Shown: positions 9,404 through 19,803, counted from the first letter of the stretch. The stretch: 64,000 nt of DNA from Catenovulum sediminis (GCF_007289895.1 NZ_CP041660.1:868001-932000); one strand, 5' to 3'. A program made the numbers and translations. The notes: generated by a model not told the origin, from the sequence alone.

Positions 9404-9460
9404 TATTAGATTTCATGCCACAATATAGCCAGCTAGCGATTTAAGAGAAAGATTGAACAG

Positions 9461-10318
9461 ATGACAGCGCAAATAATAGACGGTAAAAATATTGCTCAAT
9501 CAGTTAGAGCAAATGTGAAAGAAGCAGTTGATAGCCGCAAAGCTGCCGGCAAACGAGCACCCGGCCTGGCGGTGATTTTGGTTGGGGCAGATCCTGCATC
9601 ACAGGTATATGTTGAAAACAAGCGACGCGCCTGCGAGCAAGTTGGCTTTATTTCAAAATCTTATGATATGCCTGCGAACACCACACAAGAAGCTTTATTG
9701 GCAAAAGTTGAGCAGCTCAACAATGATGACGAAATTGACGGTATTTTAGTGCAGTTACCTTTACCTGAAGGTTTGGACAGCACACTCGTAATAGAAAGCA
9801 TTGCACCTGAAAAAGATGTAGATGGATTTCACCCGTACAATATCGGCCGATTGGTTCAGCGTATTCCAACACTACGTCCTTGCACCCCGTACGGCATCAT
9901 GACCTTAATTGAAAGTACAGGTAAAGATCCACACGGTTGCGAAGCTGTTATCGTGGGCGCTTCAAATATTGTTGGTCGTCCTATGTCGCTTGAATTGTTA
10001 TTGGCTGGATGTACAACAACCGTAACCCACAGATTTACACAAGATTTAGAAAGCCACGTACGCCGTGCGGATATACTGGTCGTTGCTGTTGGTAAACCAG
10101 AATTTATTCCGGGTGACTGGATTAAACCCGGCGCAATTGTGATTGATGTAGGCATTAACCGCATGGACAGTGGTAAATTAGTGGGCGATGTTGAATTTGC
10201 AGCAGCCAGCGAGAAAGCGGCATTTATAACGCCCGTACCCGGTGGGGTTGGTCCAATGACGGTGGCAACTTTAATCGCCAACACGTTACAGGCTTGCGAA
10301 GCCCGAGAAGCAATATAG
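9461..10318 (+). CDS. folD: Bifunctional methylenetetrahydrofolate dehydrogenase/cyclohydrolase FolD
   Basis: FolD interconverts 5,10-methylene-THF and 10-formyl-THF, supplying one-carbon units for purine and formyl-Met synthesis. The 285-residue product has the signature [14 protein letters not shown] with the catalytic lysine, VQLPLPEGL, the [13 protein letters not shown] loop, the NADP-binding stretch [16 protein letters not shown], and the C-terminal [18 protein letters not shown]. Length equals the family norm. It is read from ATG after AAGAGAAAG and ends at a strong terminator. Confidence 0.98.
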   Translation: MTAQIIDGKNIAQSVRANVKEAVDSRKAAGKRAPGLAVILVGADPASQVYVENKRRACEQVGFISKSYDMPANTTQEALLAKVEQLNNDDEIDGILVQLPLPEGLDSTLVIESIAPEKDVDGFHPYNIGRLVQRIPTLRPCTPYGIMTLIESTGKDPHGCEAVIVGASNIVGRPMSLELLLAGCTTTVTHRFTQDLESHVRRADILVVAVGKPEFIPGDWIKPGAIVIDVGINRMDSGKLVGDVEFAAASEKAAFITPVPGGVGPMTVATLIANTLQACEAREAI

Positions 10319-10345
10319 CTTGTAATAATTTGCTTGCTAATAGAA

Positions 10346-10373
10346 AAAGAGAGGTTGTTAACCTCTCTTTTTT
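10346..10373 (+). terminator. folD terminator
   Basis: An 11-base stem, AAAGAGAGGTT (10346-10356) with AACCTCTCTTT (10360-10370), loop GTT, followed by T. It lies 28 bases past the folD stop and can also serve the converging peroxiredoxin gene. Confidence 0.9.
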
Positions 10374-10422
10374 ATAAAATGCGAATTGATTAGTGACACT
10401 TTAAATCAACAATTTATACGTC

Positions 10423-11157
10423 TTAAGCCTGCGCAAAAAAGGCCTCTAAATCATCGCTGCCACCAATGTGCTGGCCATCAATAAACACTTGCGGAACCGT
10501 ATCCCGACCAGAAACAGCTTTTAAGCTGGTTAAGCCAATCCCTTCACCCAATAATATTTCTTCGTACTGAAAACCCTTTTCAGTTAATAATTTTTTCGCC
10601 TTAGCACAAAATGGGCATCCGGGTTTGGTAAATAAACTAACTGATTTAGGCACTTCTAAATCCGGACAAATGTAGTTGAGCATGGTATCTGCGTCCGATA
10701 CTTCAAACGGGTCGCCTTCTACTTGCGGCTCAATAAACATTTTTTCGATAACGCCATTTTTAACCAACATAGCATAACGCCAGCTACGCTTGCCAAAACC
10801 TAAATCGGCTTTATCAACCAACATCCCCATTTTGTCAGTAAACTCACCGTTACCATCTGGGATTAACGTAATATTTTCCGCTTCTTGGTCTGCCGCCCAA
10901 GCATTCATAACAAAAGTATCATTAACTGAAAGGCAAACAATTTCATCAACCCCTTGTTTTTTAAATACATCAGCCAATTGATTGTAACGAGGCAAGTGAG
11001 TCGACGAACAAGTTGGGGTAAACGCACCGGGCAAAGAAAACACGATAACCGTTCTGTTATCGAAAATTGATTCTGAGCTTATGGTTTTAAAACCATCGTC
11101 TGTTTTTACAACAAAACTAGCACTGGGGACTTTTTGACCTTCTTTATTATTTAACAT
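10423..11157 (-). CDS. Hybrid peroxiredoxin-glutaredoxin (Prx5-Grx fusion)
   Basis: The protein reduces hydroperoxides using its own glutaredoxin domain and glutathione. Residues 1-165 are a Prx5-type peroxiredoxin with the peroxidatic cysteine at about residue 50 in PGAFTPTCSSTHLP. Residues 172-244 are a glutaredoxin with CPFC (Cys181, Cys184), DTVPQVFIDG and HIGGSDDL. This is the layout of the Haemophilus influenzae and Vibrio hybrid Prx5 proteins. The ATG at 11157 has GGAG six bases upstream; the ATG at 11169 has no ribosome site. It is divergent from the glutathionyl-hydroquinone reductase gene, so both flanking products use glutathione. Such genes are often OxyR-controlled, but I cannot identify a clear OxyR site here. 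Confidence 0.94.
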   Translation of the reverse strand: MLNNKEGQKVPSASFVVKTDDGFKTISSESIFDNRTVIVFSLPGAFTPTCSSTHLPRYNQLADVFKKQGVDEIVCLSVNDTFVMNAWAADQEAENITLIPDGNGEFTDKMGMLVDKADLGFGKRSWRYAMLVKNGVIEKMFIEPQVEGDPFEVSDADTMLNYICPDLEVPKSVSLFTKPGCPFCAKAKKLLTEKGFQYEEILLGEGIGLTSLKAVSGRDTVPQVFIDGQHIGGSDDLEAFFAQA

Positions 11158-11329
11158 GTGGTTCTCCATTTAACACTAAGATATTTGTATTACGGCTGTC
11201 TGCCTGTTTGAATTGAGTCTATTATGATTGTTACGAACGAAATTGAAAAACAGATTAAAGTAATCATAGTCATCGATTATTCCGATTGCTACGTAGAAGA
11301 TAGCAAATATTTAGTTTAGGAGGTTCAAC

Positions 11330-12289
11330 ATGGGTTTATTAGTCGAAGGTCAATGGCAAGACAAGTGGTATGATACCAAAAACAACAAAGGTCAATTTGT
11401 TCGCCAATCATCAAAATTCAGAGACTCGATCTCAAATGAAGAAGATGCCAAGTTTCAACCCGAATCTGGACGTTATCATTTATACGTATCCTTAGCTTGC
11501 CCTTGGGCCCACCGCACCTTAATTTTTCGTAAACTAAAAGGATTAGAATCGCATATAGGTGTTTCTGTTGTGCACCCGGACATGCTTGAAAACGGCTGGC
11601 AATTTGCTGAATTTGAAGGCTCGACAGCAGATAAATTGTATGGCTTTGATTTTTTATATCAACTCTATCAAAAGACGAATCCAGAAATTACCAGCCGAGT
11701 TACAGTACCAGTATTATGGGACAGTAAAAACCAGACTATCGTTAACAATGAATCGGCCGAGATCATCCGTATTTTCAATCAACAATTTGATTGTCTAACT
11801 GACAATACATTAGATTTTTATCCTGCTGCATTGCAAGCCGAGATTGACGAAATCAATGACTTTGTTTATCACAAAATAAATAATGGGGTATATAAAGCGG
11901 GTTTTGCGACAAGTCAGATCGCCTACGAAGATGCGGTAACAGAATTGTTTAAAGCTTTAGATGTGTTAGAAGTAAGGTTAGCTGAGAACAGATATTTATT
12001 AGGCCCACAAATTACCGAAGCAGACTGGCGCTTGTTTACAACTTTAATCCGTTTTGACGCTGTCTATGTTGGCCACTTTAAATGCAATCTTCGCCGAATA
12101 GCAGATTACCCTAATTTATTGGGATATCTACGCGAGTTATATCAATATCCAGGCATTGCCAGCACGGTTAACTTCGAGCATATTAAACGCCACTATTATT
12201 ATAGCCACGATATGATCAATCCGACTCGAGTTATCCCAATTGGACCCGAATTGGATCTGGCTGCACCACATGGCAGGGAGAATCTATAA
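11330..12289 (+). CDS. yqjG: Glutathionyl-hydroquinone reductase (YqjG/Xi-class GST)
   Basis: This enzyme family removes glutathione from glutathionyl-hydroquinones. The 319-residue product begins GLLVEGQWQDKWYDT and has the thioredoxin-fold active site SLACPWAHRTLIFRKLKGLE with the catalytic cysteine at about residue 57. It also has VPVLWDSKNQTIVNNESAEI (the glutathione-binding VPV...ES pair) and the C-terminal helical domain with ITEADWRLFTTLIRFD. A very good ribosome site, AGGAGG, precedes the ATG. Length fits the family (about 320-330). Confidence 0.95.
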   Translation: MGLLVEGQWQDKWYDTKNNKGQFVRQSSKFRDSISNEEDAKFQPESGRYHLYVSLACPWAHRTLIFRKLKGLESHIGVSVVHPDMLENGWQFAEFEGSTADKLYGFDFLYQLYQKTNPEITSRVTVPVLWDSKNQTIVNNESAEIIRIFNQQFDCLTDNTLDFYPAALQAEIDEINDFVYHKINNGVYKAGFATSQIAYEDAVTELFKALDVLEVRLAENRYLLGPQITEADWRLFTTLIRFDAVYVGHFKCNLRRIADYPNLLGYLRELYQYPGIASTVNFEHIKRHYYYSHDMINPTRVIPIGPELDLAAPHGRENL

Positions 12290-12319
12290 ATATGTACCTA
12301 GTTTTCCCATAAAACTTGA

Positions 12320-12349
12320 AAAGCCGATGCGTTTGACTTCATCGGCTTT
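12320..12349 (+). terminator. Hairpin terminator between yqjG and the chitinase operon
   Basis: AAAGCCGATG (12320-12329) pairs with CATCGGCTTT (12340-12349), a 10-base stem. The T-run is short. It can terminate both converging transcripts. Confidence 0.65.
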
Positions 12350-12375
12350 GCCATCTCTTTAAATTAAAATACGCT

Positions 12376-15003
12376 TTATTGTTTAACCCACACAGACGCA
12401 ACTCCGGGCTCTTCACCCTGCGTCCACCACTGTGCTTGATAGGTCTCGCCTTGATAAGTTACTTGGTCGCCACCGTTGTAAACAGCACTGGCATTCCAAG
12501 TCGTGCCGCCCGGTGTTGTGTCTGGATTAACCGCTTCCCATGGTCCACCTAAATCAGGTTGATTACCTTGAGTCCACCATTTTGCGCGGTATTCAACGCC
12601 TTGATATATAACCACATCACCCGCATGATAAATTGCGCCTGCATCCCATGTATCACCGGGAGTTGAATCTGTATCAGTTACAGTGACCACAAAGTTGGCT
12701 GTCGTTTCAGCTTGCCCGTCGCTGACCGTAACAGACACCGTATATGCAGCGTCGGCTGATACTTCTCCCGCTGTCAAAGTAACGTTTTGATCACTACCGA
12801 CTAAGGTTAAACCGTGTGGCACATTCCAGCTATATGTTAACGTATCCCCGTCTGCATCACTTGCATTGACTGCAATGTTTACACTACTTCCTTCCTCAAC
12901 ACTCACATCTGCAATACTGTCAATGACGGGTACATTATTTCCACTAGATACTGCTAACACTCTTACTGTCACAGATTTAGAGACAGTGGCCTGCCCATCA
13001 GCCACAGAAAGCACGGCTGTAAAGTCAGTATCTTGTGTGACCTCTGGCGCGGTTACCATTAAGGTTGCCGTATTGATATCTGCCACAGTTAATGCACTAT
13101 CAGCATCCCACAAGAAAGTCAGTGGATCATTGTCTGCATCGCTCGCGGTTGCTGAGATTTCAGTGCTCGCCCCCGAATCAACAGTGACTAAACTTGGCAC
13201 AGAAACAACTGGTTTTTTGTTAGCGGGTGGGGTTCCATCCGCTAAACCCTCGTGCATTGCGTTTAGGATATCGCCATTGTCTGCATCAATTTCCCATGCA
13301 AATAGTCCACCCAATCCATGCGCACGTACATATTGACCTTTCGCAATAACTGAGCGTGGGCTGTCATAGGTAATTAATTTGCCATTTGAACGATTCCACA
13401 CATAAGCTGCTTCCGCAACTTCATCATAGCCCATTTCGAAACCATTAATGCCAGTTTCAGAGTCACCAATCATGTTTGCTTTGATACCCTTATAATCAAT
13501 TACACCAGCTTCCCAAACACCTTGCGCTGAAGTACCGGTTAATTTGCCGTTGCCCGGAGCTGTCATTGGGTTATTTGGATCTTCTGCATTTGCTTCCAAT
13601 ACGCCTTCCCAACCACGTCCATACATAGCTGCACCCACAACGATTTGTTTTGCAGCAACGCCCTGCCCTAACAGCAAGTTAATCGCATTATCTATCGTAT
13701 ACGCTGGACCTTTACGCGGGTTTCCTTCTTCATCCAATCCGGTACCATCGCATTCACCAGCAGTTAAATGCTCGCCACAATAAATTCCCGTTTGGTGACC
13801 TGTTACATTGTTCCAACCACCATAAAAATCGTAGGTCATTGCAAAAATATAATCCATATGTTGCGCAGCAGCTGCGTAATCTACATCTTCAATCTTGTCG
13901 TAACCCACACCTATAGCCGAAGTTAACTCGTATTCACGACCGGTTTCAGCTTCTAATTCATCCAGCATGGCGCGTAGTTCAGCCATCAATGCAACATAAG
14001 CTGCGCCATCTTTTTCTGGATCTCCTAAAGAAGCGTTCGCGCCGCCCCCGCCTGGGAACTCCCAATCTATATCGACACCATCATAAAACTTCCAAGTTTT
14101 CAGAAACTCTTTGGTTGATGCAACAAATGTGTCGCGATTGGCTTTTTCGGTAAAATAGAAAAATGGGTCCGACAGTGTCCAACCACCCACTGAAGGAAGA
14201 ATTTTTAGATCCGGAAATCGTTGTTTTAGCGCCATCAATTGTGAATACGTACCACGAATCGGATCATTAGCGTCAACACCTGGCAATGCTTTTTGTACAG
14301 CGGCCCAAGGATCATGTATTACAACTTCAAAATCTTGTGAATCTGCACAAGCTTTCGTCAATGCATTATAGCTCCCGCCATTTTCAATTTCTTTTAACGA
14401 ATCATTAGGCCCACAAATGGGGATGAATCCATATAATAAATGCGATAAGTTATGCGCTGGTATTTTTGTAACATCAAAATCACGACCATAAATACCCCAC
14501 TCAACAAAGTAAGCACCGGTTACTGTATCTTGTTGTGTTCCATAATTTGCATTATTGGCATCATAATTCATTGGTAATGGCGCTAAATGTGCACCATCTG
14601 TGTCCGCGATTACAATCGGTTTTCCAGCACTACGGGCGCAAACATCCCCCTCACAGAGTTCAACATATAATGTATGCCGACCCGCACTTTCATACGGGAA
14701 ATTAATGACTCCACTTTTAGTTCCCACTGGTAAATCGCCTTGATTAACAAGCAGGTCATCAAAATAAACTTTGTAATTATCACCGCCATCGCCACTCCAT
14801 GCATTCCACTCTATATTGATATCGACTTGCTCTTTAGCCCTTACGATATCCCGATACGAACCATTACCCTCCAGATCGACCTCTACAAAAGAATACTCTT
14901 GAGGTTCCCAGTTTAAGCTGGGCGTAGAAGGTGCTGCTTGTAATTGCCATGACATCATTGCAGAGCTTACCGCCACTGCGGTCAATAGTCTTTTTTTCAT
15001 CAT
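12376..15003 (-). CDS. chiA: Secreted GH18 chitinase A with two Ig-like and two chitin-binding modules
   Basis: An endo- or processive chitinase that hydrolyses beta-1,4-GlcNAc polymers outside the cell. Signal peptide MMKKRLLTAVAVSSAMMSWQLQA. Residues 24-135 are the ChitinaseA_N fibronectin-like domain (PSLNWEPQEYSF). The GH18 barrel (about 160-595) carries DGVDIDWEFPGG with the acid/base Glu near residue 315, the same place as Serratia ChiA. Two Ig/cadherin-like modules follow (about 600-785; PVVSVPSLVTVDSG and VPVIDSIADVSVEEG). Two CBM5/12 modules end the protein, each with AxWWTQG (YRAKWWTQG, YQAQWWTQG). It is the last gene of the operon, 29 bases after the LPMO gene. All catalytic residues I can check are present. 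Confidence 0.95.
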   Translation of the reverse strand: MMKKRLLTAVAVSSAMMSWQLQAAPSTPSLNWEPQEYSFVEVDLEGNGSYRDIVRAKEQVDINIEWNAWSGDGGDNYKVYFDDLLVNQGDLPVGTKSGVINFPYESAGRHTLYVELCEGDVCARSAGKPIVIADTDGAHLAPLPMNYDANNANYGTQQDTVTGAYFVEWGIYGRDFDVTKIPAHNLSHLLYGFIPICGPNDSLKEIENGGSYNALTKACADSQDFEVVIHDPWAAVQKALPGVDANDPIRGTYSQLMALKQRFPDLKILPSVGGWTLSDPFFYFTEKANRDTFVASTKEFLKTWKFYDGVDIDWEFPGGGGANASLGDPEKDGAAYVALMAELRAMLDELEAETGREYELTSAIGVGYDKIEDVDYAAAAQHMDYIFAMTYDFYGGWNNVTGHQTGIYCGEHLTAGECDGTGLDEEGNPRKGPAYTIDNAINLLLGQGVAAKQIVVGAAMYGRGWEGVLEANAEDPNNPMTAPGNGKLTGTSAQGVWEAGVIDYKGIKANMIGDSETGINGFEMGYDEVAEAAYVWNRSNGKLITYDSPRSVIAKGQYVRAHGLGGLFAWEIDADNGDILNAMHEGLADGTPPANKKPVVSVPSLVTVDSGASTEISATASDADNDPLTFLWDADSALTVADINTATLMVTAPEVTQDTDFTAVLSVADGQATVSKSVTVRVLAVSSGNNVPVIDSIADVSVEEGSSVNIAVNASDADGDTLTYSWNVPHGLTLVGSDQNVTLTAGEVSADAAYTVSVTVSDGQAETTANFVVTVTDTDSTPGDTWDAGAIYHAGDVVIYQGVEYRAKWWTQGNQPDLGGPWEAVNPDTTPGGTTWNASAVYNGGDQVTYQGETYQAQWWTQGEEPGVASVWVKQ

Positions 15004-15032
15004 TATTACCCTTTATTAGTACAATTGTTGTG

Positions 15033-16595
15033 TTAAATTAATTCCCAAACATCAGCCGATCCTGGCTGTTCTCCTTTATTCCACCATTTCGCTCGATAAC
15101 GTTGTCCTTCGTACACCACCTCAGAACCACTTTGATAAGCTTGAGTTGGATTCCAAGATTTATTACTGGCGTTTTGCTTCATTTGCCAAGCTGCACTCGT
15201 ATCGGGTTGTTCTCCCTGATTCCACCACTTGGCAACATAGGCTGTTTCGGCATATTGAACCTCATCCCCTGCAGTATAAGTACGATTCGCATCCCAGGGT
15301 TGCAAACAACAGACAGCGCTGTCATTAACAATCACAATAAATCCAGCTTCACTTGTTAACTCCCCATCCGAAACAGTCACATATATCTGATATTCAGTGT
15401 CACTTGATACTGTGCCAGAAGCCAGAGTGATGTTTTGCCCACCGCCCGTCATAGTGAATGCACTCGGTATTGTCCAGTTGTAAATTAACTCGCTTTGTTG
15501 ATCATCAAACGCATGGAGGTGAATATCAATTCGTGAATTTTCAGCCATTTCAATAGTGTTCGGTGGGTGTATTATTGGCGGTGTATTCTCTTCTTGTGCT
15601 TGTATTGACAACACGTGTGTATAATCCGCGTTTGTTGCATATACCTTATTTATCGCAACATCATTTTGCGCATACTCAACAGTACCATCGGCACCTTTTA
15701 AACCAACTTCTACTATATGAGCGTATTGCAGTTGTAATTGTTTAGCTAAAACTTGATGCCAGCTTATTTGATTTTCTTCCGTCACGAGTAGATGTTCATT
15801 GATAATTTCCTGCCCGCTGCTATCAAACAGCCTAAACCAAATCGTTTCATTTACCTGTGGTTGCTGGCCAGTTTTTACATAATAGCCTAGCTCAAACCAT
15901 TCATTAACTTGAAAGTCTGCTTGAATCTGAATATCGCTGCAATTATAAAACCCTTCTCCGGCCACATCATCTCTCTGCCACCTTGTATACAAAATAGCAT
16001 CGCCACTGCGATCAGGCGGTAGCTGAACACTCATTTCGTAATAACGATTTCCATTGGGGGCTTTGAAAAATTCGATATTCCCATGTTGATCTATTAATTC
16101 CAAATCATCCCAGCTTAATGCCTGATTTGTAACATCAAAGTCTGCTTTGGATAAGTAGAATTGCCAAAAACTCGGATTATGTGGTGTCGTTGCTAAAAAA
16201 CGAACTTGAATTTGCCCCTCAGCATTAGGCGTTACCTGCGTTTTTTGCCAATGTTTAGACGGCAGATCCATACCTCGCTTTTCATGGTCGCCAGCGGCAC
16301 ATAAACGCCCATCTACAATATTGTTTTTCACCGCATCAATATTATGATAATCCGCAGTATTAACTGAAAATTCGTGCTCTTGAATAAACTGAACGTGGCC
16401 CGCTTGTAAAAAAGCCGCGCGACACGCCAAATTGGGAATATTAGAACCATCTTCCGGCCACCAATATCCACCTTGAGCTTGGCAAATGGCTTGCCGTGCT
16501 TTTGGGCTTTCCATAAAACCATGCGCGTTTACAATTGTTGGTAATAACCAAGCCGCTAACATTAAGGTGCTTGGCTTAAGTGAAACATTAAGCAT
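15033..16595 (-). CDS. AA10 lytic polysaccharide monooxygenase, GbpA-like, with chitin-binding modules
   Basis: LPMOs cleave crystalline chitin oxidatively with a copper held by two histidines. After the signal peptide (MLNVSLKPSTLMLAAWLLPTIVNA) the mature N-terminus is His25 in HGFMESP. The second copper ligand is His139 in TTPHNPSFWQFY. A GbpA-type middle domain (about 215-370) and an Ig-like module (about 375-465) come next. Two CBM5/12 modules (AKWWNQGEQP and AKWWNKGEQP) end the 520-residue protein. The start at 16595 has AAGGAG upstream and puts histidine first after cleavage; the frame is open further to 16730, but that would overlap the neighbouring gene. It lies between two chitinases, fitting joint attack on crystalline chitin. 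Confidence 0.95.
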   Translation of the reverse strand: MLNVSLKPSTLMLAAWLLPTIVNAHGFMESPKARQAICQAQGGYWWPEDGSNIPNLACRAAFLQAGHVQFIQEHEFSVNTADYHNIDAVKNNIVDGRLCAAGDHEKRGMDLPSKHWQKTQVTPNAEGQIQVRFLATTPHNPSFWQFYLSKADFDVTNQALSWDDLELIDQHGNIEFFKAPNGNRYYEMSVQLPPDRSGDAILYTRWQRDDVAGEGFYNCSDIQIQADFQVNEWFELGYYVKTGQQPQVNETIWFRLFDSSGQEIINEHLLVTEENQISWHQVLAKQLQLQYAHIVEVGLKGADGTVEYAQNDVAINKVYATNADYTHVLSIQAQEENTPPIIHPPNTIEMAENSRIDIHLHAFDDQQSELIYNWTIPSAFTMTGGGQNITLASGTVSSDTEYQIYVTVSDGELTSEAGFIVIVNDSAVCCLQPWDANRTYTAGDEVQYAETAYVAKWWNQGEQPDTSAAWQMKQNASNKSWNPTQAYQSGSEVVYEGQRYRAKWWNKGEQPGSADVWELI

Positions 16596-16650
16596 TATTT
16601 TCTCCTTAAAATAGCTAGGCGTGGCAAGCACGCCTAGGATGAGTGTTATT

Positions 16651-19600
16651 TTATAGACGACAAACTTGCTCCCAATCAGCCGTTGTCCCGGGCTCAGATT
16701 GAGTCCACCACTTGGCTTTAAAGACAGCATTGTTGTGCGTCATTAAATCACCACCGGCGGCATGACTCGGATTACCCTGCCAATCAGTTTGTGGCCAATT
16801 GGGATAAACGGGTATTTCACTCACAGGTTTTCCTTCACATGAGTCAGTCGGCTCAGTGGGTTCTGTGGGATCGTTCGGATCCGTTGGCTCAGTCGGTTGA
16901 GCGTTCGATAAATTCGGATACTCAGCCTTAAACGCATATACCTTACCATCTTTTTCAATGGTAAAGTTTACCGGGCCAGTAATGGGCATGTAGTACATCA
17001 CCTGTGCGTCAATGGTATCCCCAGGTGCAAATGCTTTGGCTTCTCCGCCCCATTCATTCACAAAGCTAATCGAAAAGCGATGAAATTCATTTTCAAAACC
17101 GCCAATATTGTTACCCGCCGCGTTCGAGCGATTCACCTCTACAGCCATACCCAGCTTTTCTTGTGCATTCCAATTCGATTTAAATATTGCCGATGTCGCA
17201 ACCGGCACGTCAAACGAGACCTTAGCGCCACTTAAATCAAGTTCTGAGTTATTGGTAAAACTAAATGTTGGGCTAATCGGATAGTTATCATCACCTATCG
17301 GAAAGTCCTTAACGACAAATTCTATGTCTACTGCCTCAGCTGGAATTTCAAAGTCTGCACTGCCCATATGTACATCATAAGCGACACCACTTTGATTAAA
17401 TTTATCATACGCTAAACTGGTTAAGGTTGAGCCCATAAAATATTCATCTTTGGCTTGATCATAAGCAAAATCACCAGCCAATTCCCAAAACATAATACCG
17501 CCTAAACCATTGTCGATTACATAATCAACTTTAGTCGCCATAGATTCTTCATCTTCGATTGAAATAAAAACTTTTTTCTCGTCGTTCCATAACCAAGGCG
17601 CGACAGCAACCTCATCGTAGAATCTTTGGTAAGTGCCGACCAGCCGATCATCTGGATCTGAAACTGGATCAAGTCCATATACACTTAAGTAGCTCGGGAC
17701 GACTCCGCTTTGTAAATTCTTAGCATGCCATAGTGGGTTACTACCGGCTGGAACTTCTCGATCGTTCTCTTTATCGTGCCATAAATTGTCGATGCCAATC
17801 GCACCGTTACCACATTTGTTTTTCTCGCCACTTCCAGTCCCTTTCGGGCATTCACTTTGATTTGGCAACGGAGCTTGACCCCATAGTCCATTTTCGCCAC
17901 CCGATACATCACGGAAACCACGCGTATAATATGGGATACCAATATTGATTCTACCGGCACTCAGTGCCCCGCGAAAATAGCGGACCGCCCAATCTGTGTT
18001 TAAATAACCAATACCTTCAAATTCTTTTGTTCCGTAAACATTCCAAGCGGCTAACTCTGAATCTTTACCAGTGTCAAACAGTGACGCATTGTGGCCCACA
18101 TGAGCGTTCCATGCACCATGTAAGTCATAAGACATGATATTGACATAATCTAAATATTGCGCCGCTTGGAAAGTCTCCATACCTCTTAGTAAATAACCAG
18201 AGGAAGGAGATGCTATTGTTAACATATAGTGTTTACCGGCTGCTTCTCCCGCCTCATCTAAGGTTTCCCGCAAGGATTTCATCAATACTCGATATGACGC
18301 ATTTAATCCTGCTCGGCGCGCATTAGAAATTTCAAAATCATCAGGGTGGCCTGAATCATTCATTGAAGAAGGATATTCATAATCGATATCAACCCCATCA
18401 AAACCATATTTTTCAATAAATTCGACCACACTTTGGCAAAATGCTTGAATCCCTGCATAGTTAGTACTGCCGTCGGCATTTGTTGTCATAGTATAAAAAC
18501 CGCCACTTGCAACACGCCCTTCTGATGCGAAGTACCCCCCTGTTTCAGCCCAACCACCGACTGAGATTAAAGTTTTAACATCTGGATATTGCTTTTTGTA
18601 CTTGTTCAATAAATTGAAATGGCCTTTATATGGTAATGAGGGGTCCATCTCTGCGCCTTGCTCACTTGGCCATTCCATATTAGTTGCCGGATTGCCAGGC
18701 GCATTTGGATCACCAATCGATACTCTGTTATTTGCATCTACATGCGCAAATGCATAGTTGATATGGGTGATTTTATCCCAAGGGATGTCATTAACTAAAT
18801 AACTCGGTTGGTCATTTGCACCATTTCGCCAACTGGTAAAGTATCCAATGATTCTACGTGGATGGTCAGCGCCCATCATTTCGCGGCCATTTACATCATA
18901 TACCGTACAATAAGGCGTGTTAACGCCCGGTGTTTGGTATAAACCGGCCGGGCGACAATCATCTGCATTCTTGTTATCAGCAGATTCACGAACAGAAATG
19001 GTCACACTTTTAGTATCAATGTCGCCTTCATTATCTGTTGCCACCAAGGTAAATTCATAATCGCCCGCTGCATTTGCTGTCCACTGATATTCAGCTTGTG
19101 TCGCTTGCACTGTTGCTAAATTTTGCCCTGCTAATGAAAATGACAATCTCTCAATTGAACCGTCAGCATCTGTCGCAGATAGGATAAAGTCAGCACTTTC
19201 ACCGACGGTAATTTGATTCGTTGATGTCAACTGAATGTTGGCGACAGGGGCTTCATTAATCGGACCTGCTTGCTCAGTCACAAGGATGCTGACGCTAACA
19301 GGTTCAGACACGAGCCCTTCATCATCCTTGGCAATAACACTGATTGAATATTCACCTTTTTCTGCTGTCCATTGCATTTCATAAGGCGCTTGTAAATCAA
19401 CACCAATAACAACGCTATCAACACTAAATTCGACTTGGCTAACGGTTTTATCATCAGAAGCATCAACCGATATGACAACGCTGTCACCAGAAGGCATAGA
19501 AAAACCACTTTGCGGAGACAAATTAAATACCACAGGCGCCTCATTTGAGACAGCGCTGTCACAAACAGCAATAAAAGACCAGTCTTGCCACTCGCCAGAG

Positions 19601-19803
19601 TTCTCCACAGGATCAGTTTGTGTCCACCAGTTTGCAGAATAAGCACTGCCTTGTGCTTGTACTTTACTGCCTCCGCTGTATGCTTGTCCTTGTTGCCAAG
19701 CTTCAATGCCCGAGCAATCTAACGCATTGGCCGCTGGCGCTGCCAGTATTCCAAACAAAGCACTTGCTATACTTGTATGCCTGAGTAATTTAGTTGATTT
19801 CAT
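16651..19803 (-). CDS. Large secreted multi-domain GH18 chitinase
   Basis: This 1050-residue exported chitinase opens the chitin operon. Signal peptide MKSTKLLRHTSIASALFGIL ending AANA. A CBM5/12-type module follows (about 30-80, SANWWTQTDP). Two Ig/PKD-like modules (about 90-275) come before the catalytic domain. The GH18 barrel (about 315-790) contains GYFTSWRNGANDQPSY, SVGGWAETGG and DGVDIDYEYPSS with the catalytic Glu near residue 472, plus NIMSYDLHGAWN. A beta-rich module (about 800-950), a TEPTDPNDPTEP linker and a C-terminal chitin-binding module (FKAKWWTQSEPG) complete it. The DYEYP form separates it from the DWEFP chitinase downstream, so the two probably attack the chain differently. 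Confidence 0.94.
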   Translation of the reverse strand: MKSTKLLRHTSIASALFGILAAPAANALDCSGIEAWQQGQAYSGGSKVQAQGSAYSANWWTQTDPVENSGEWQDWSFIAVCDSAVSNEAPVVFNLSPQSGFSMPSGDSVVISVDASDDKTVSQVEFSVDSVVIGVDLQAPYEMQWTAEKGEYSISVIAKDDEGLVSEPVSVSILVTEQAGPINEAPVANIQLTSTNQITVGESADFILSATDADGSIERLSFSLAGQNLATVQATQAEYQWTANAAGDYEFTLVATDNEGDIDTKSVTISVRESADNKNADDCRPAGLYQTPGVNTPYCTVYDVNGREMMGADHPRRIIGYFTSWRNGANDQPSYLVNDIPWDKITHINYAFAHVDANNRVSIGDPNAPGNPATNMEWPSEQGAEMDPSLPYKGHFNLLNKYKKQYPDVKTLISVGGWAETGGYFASEGRVASGGFYTMTTNADGSTNYAGIQAFCQSVVEFIEKYGFDGVDIDYEYPSSMNDSGHPDDFEISNARRAGLNASYRVLMKSLRETLDEAGEAAGKHYMLTIASPSSGYLLRGMETFQAAQYLDYVNIMSYDLHGAWNAHVGHNASLFDTGKDSELAAWNVYGTKEFEGIGYLNTDWAVRYFRGALSAGRINIGIPYYTRGFRDVSGGENGLWGQAPLPNQSECPKGTGSGEKNKCGNGAIGIDNLWHDKENDREVPAGSNPLWHAKNLQSGVVPSYLSVYGLDPVSDPDDRLVGTYQRFYDEVAVAPWLWNDEKKVFISIEDEESMATKVDYVIDNGLGGIMFWELAGDFAYDQAKDEYFMGSTLTSLAYDKFNQSGVAYDVHMGSADFEIPAEAVDIEFVVKDFPIGDDNYPISPTFSFTNNSELDLSGAKVSFDVPVATSAIFKSNWNAQEKLGMAVEVNRSNAAGNNIGGFENEFHRFSISFVNEWGGEAKAFAPGDTIDAQVMYYMPITGPVNFTIEKDGKVYAFKAEYPNLSNAQPTEPTDPNDPTEPTEPTDSCEGKPVSEIPVYPNWPQTDWQGNPSHAAGGDLMTHNNAVFKAKWWTQSEPGTTADWEQVCRL

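Noticed and set aside
12866-13336. 156-codon plus-strand frame in the chitinase gene
   Set aside because: Antisense of the Ig-like modules; no ribosome site or family.
16596-16730. Extended N-terminus of the LPMO
   Set aside because: It would overlap the neighbouring chitinase gene and destroy the signal peptide that places His at the mature N-terminus.
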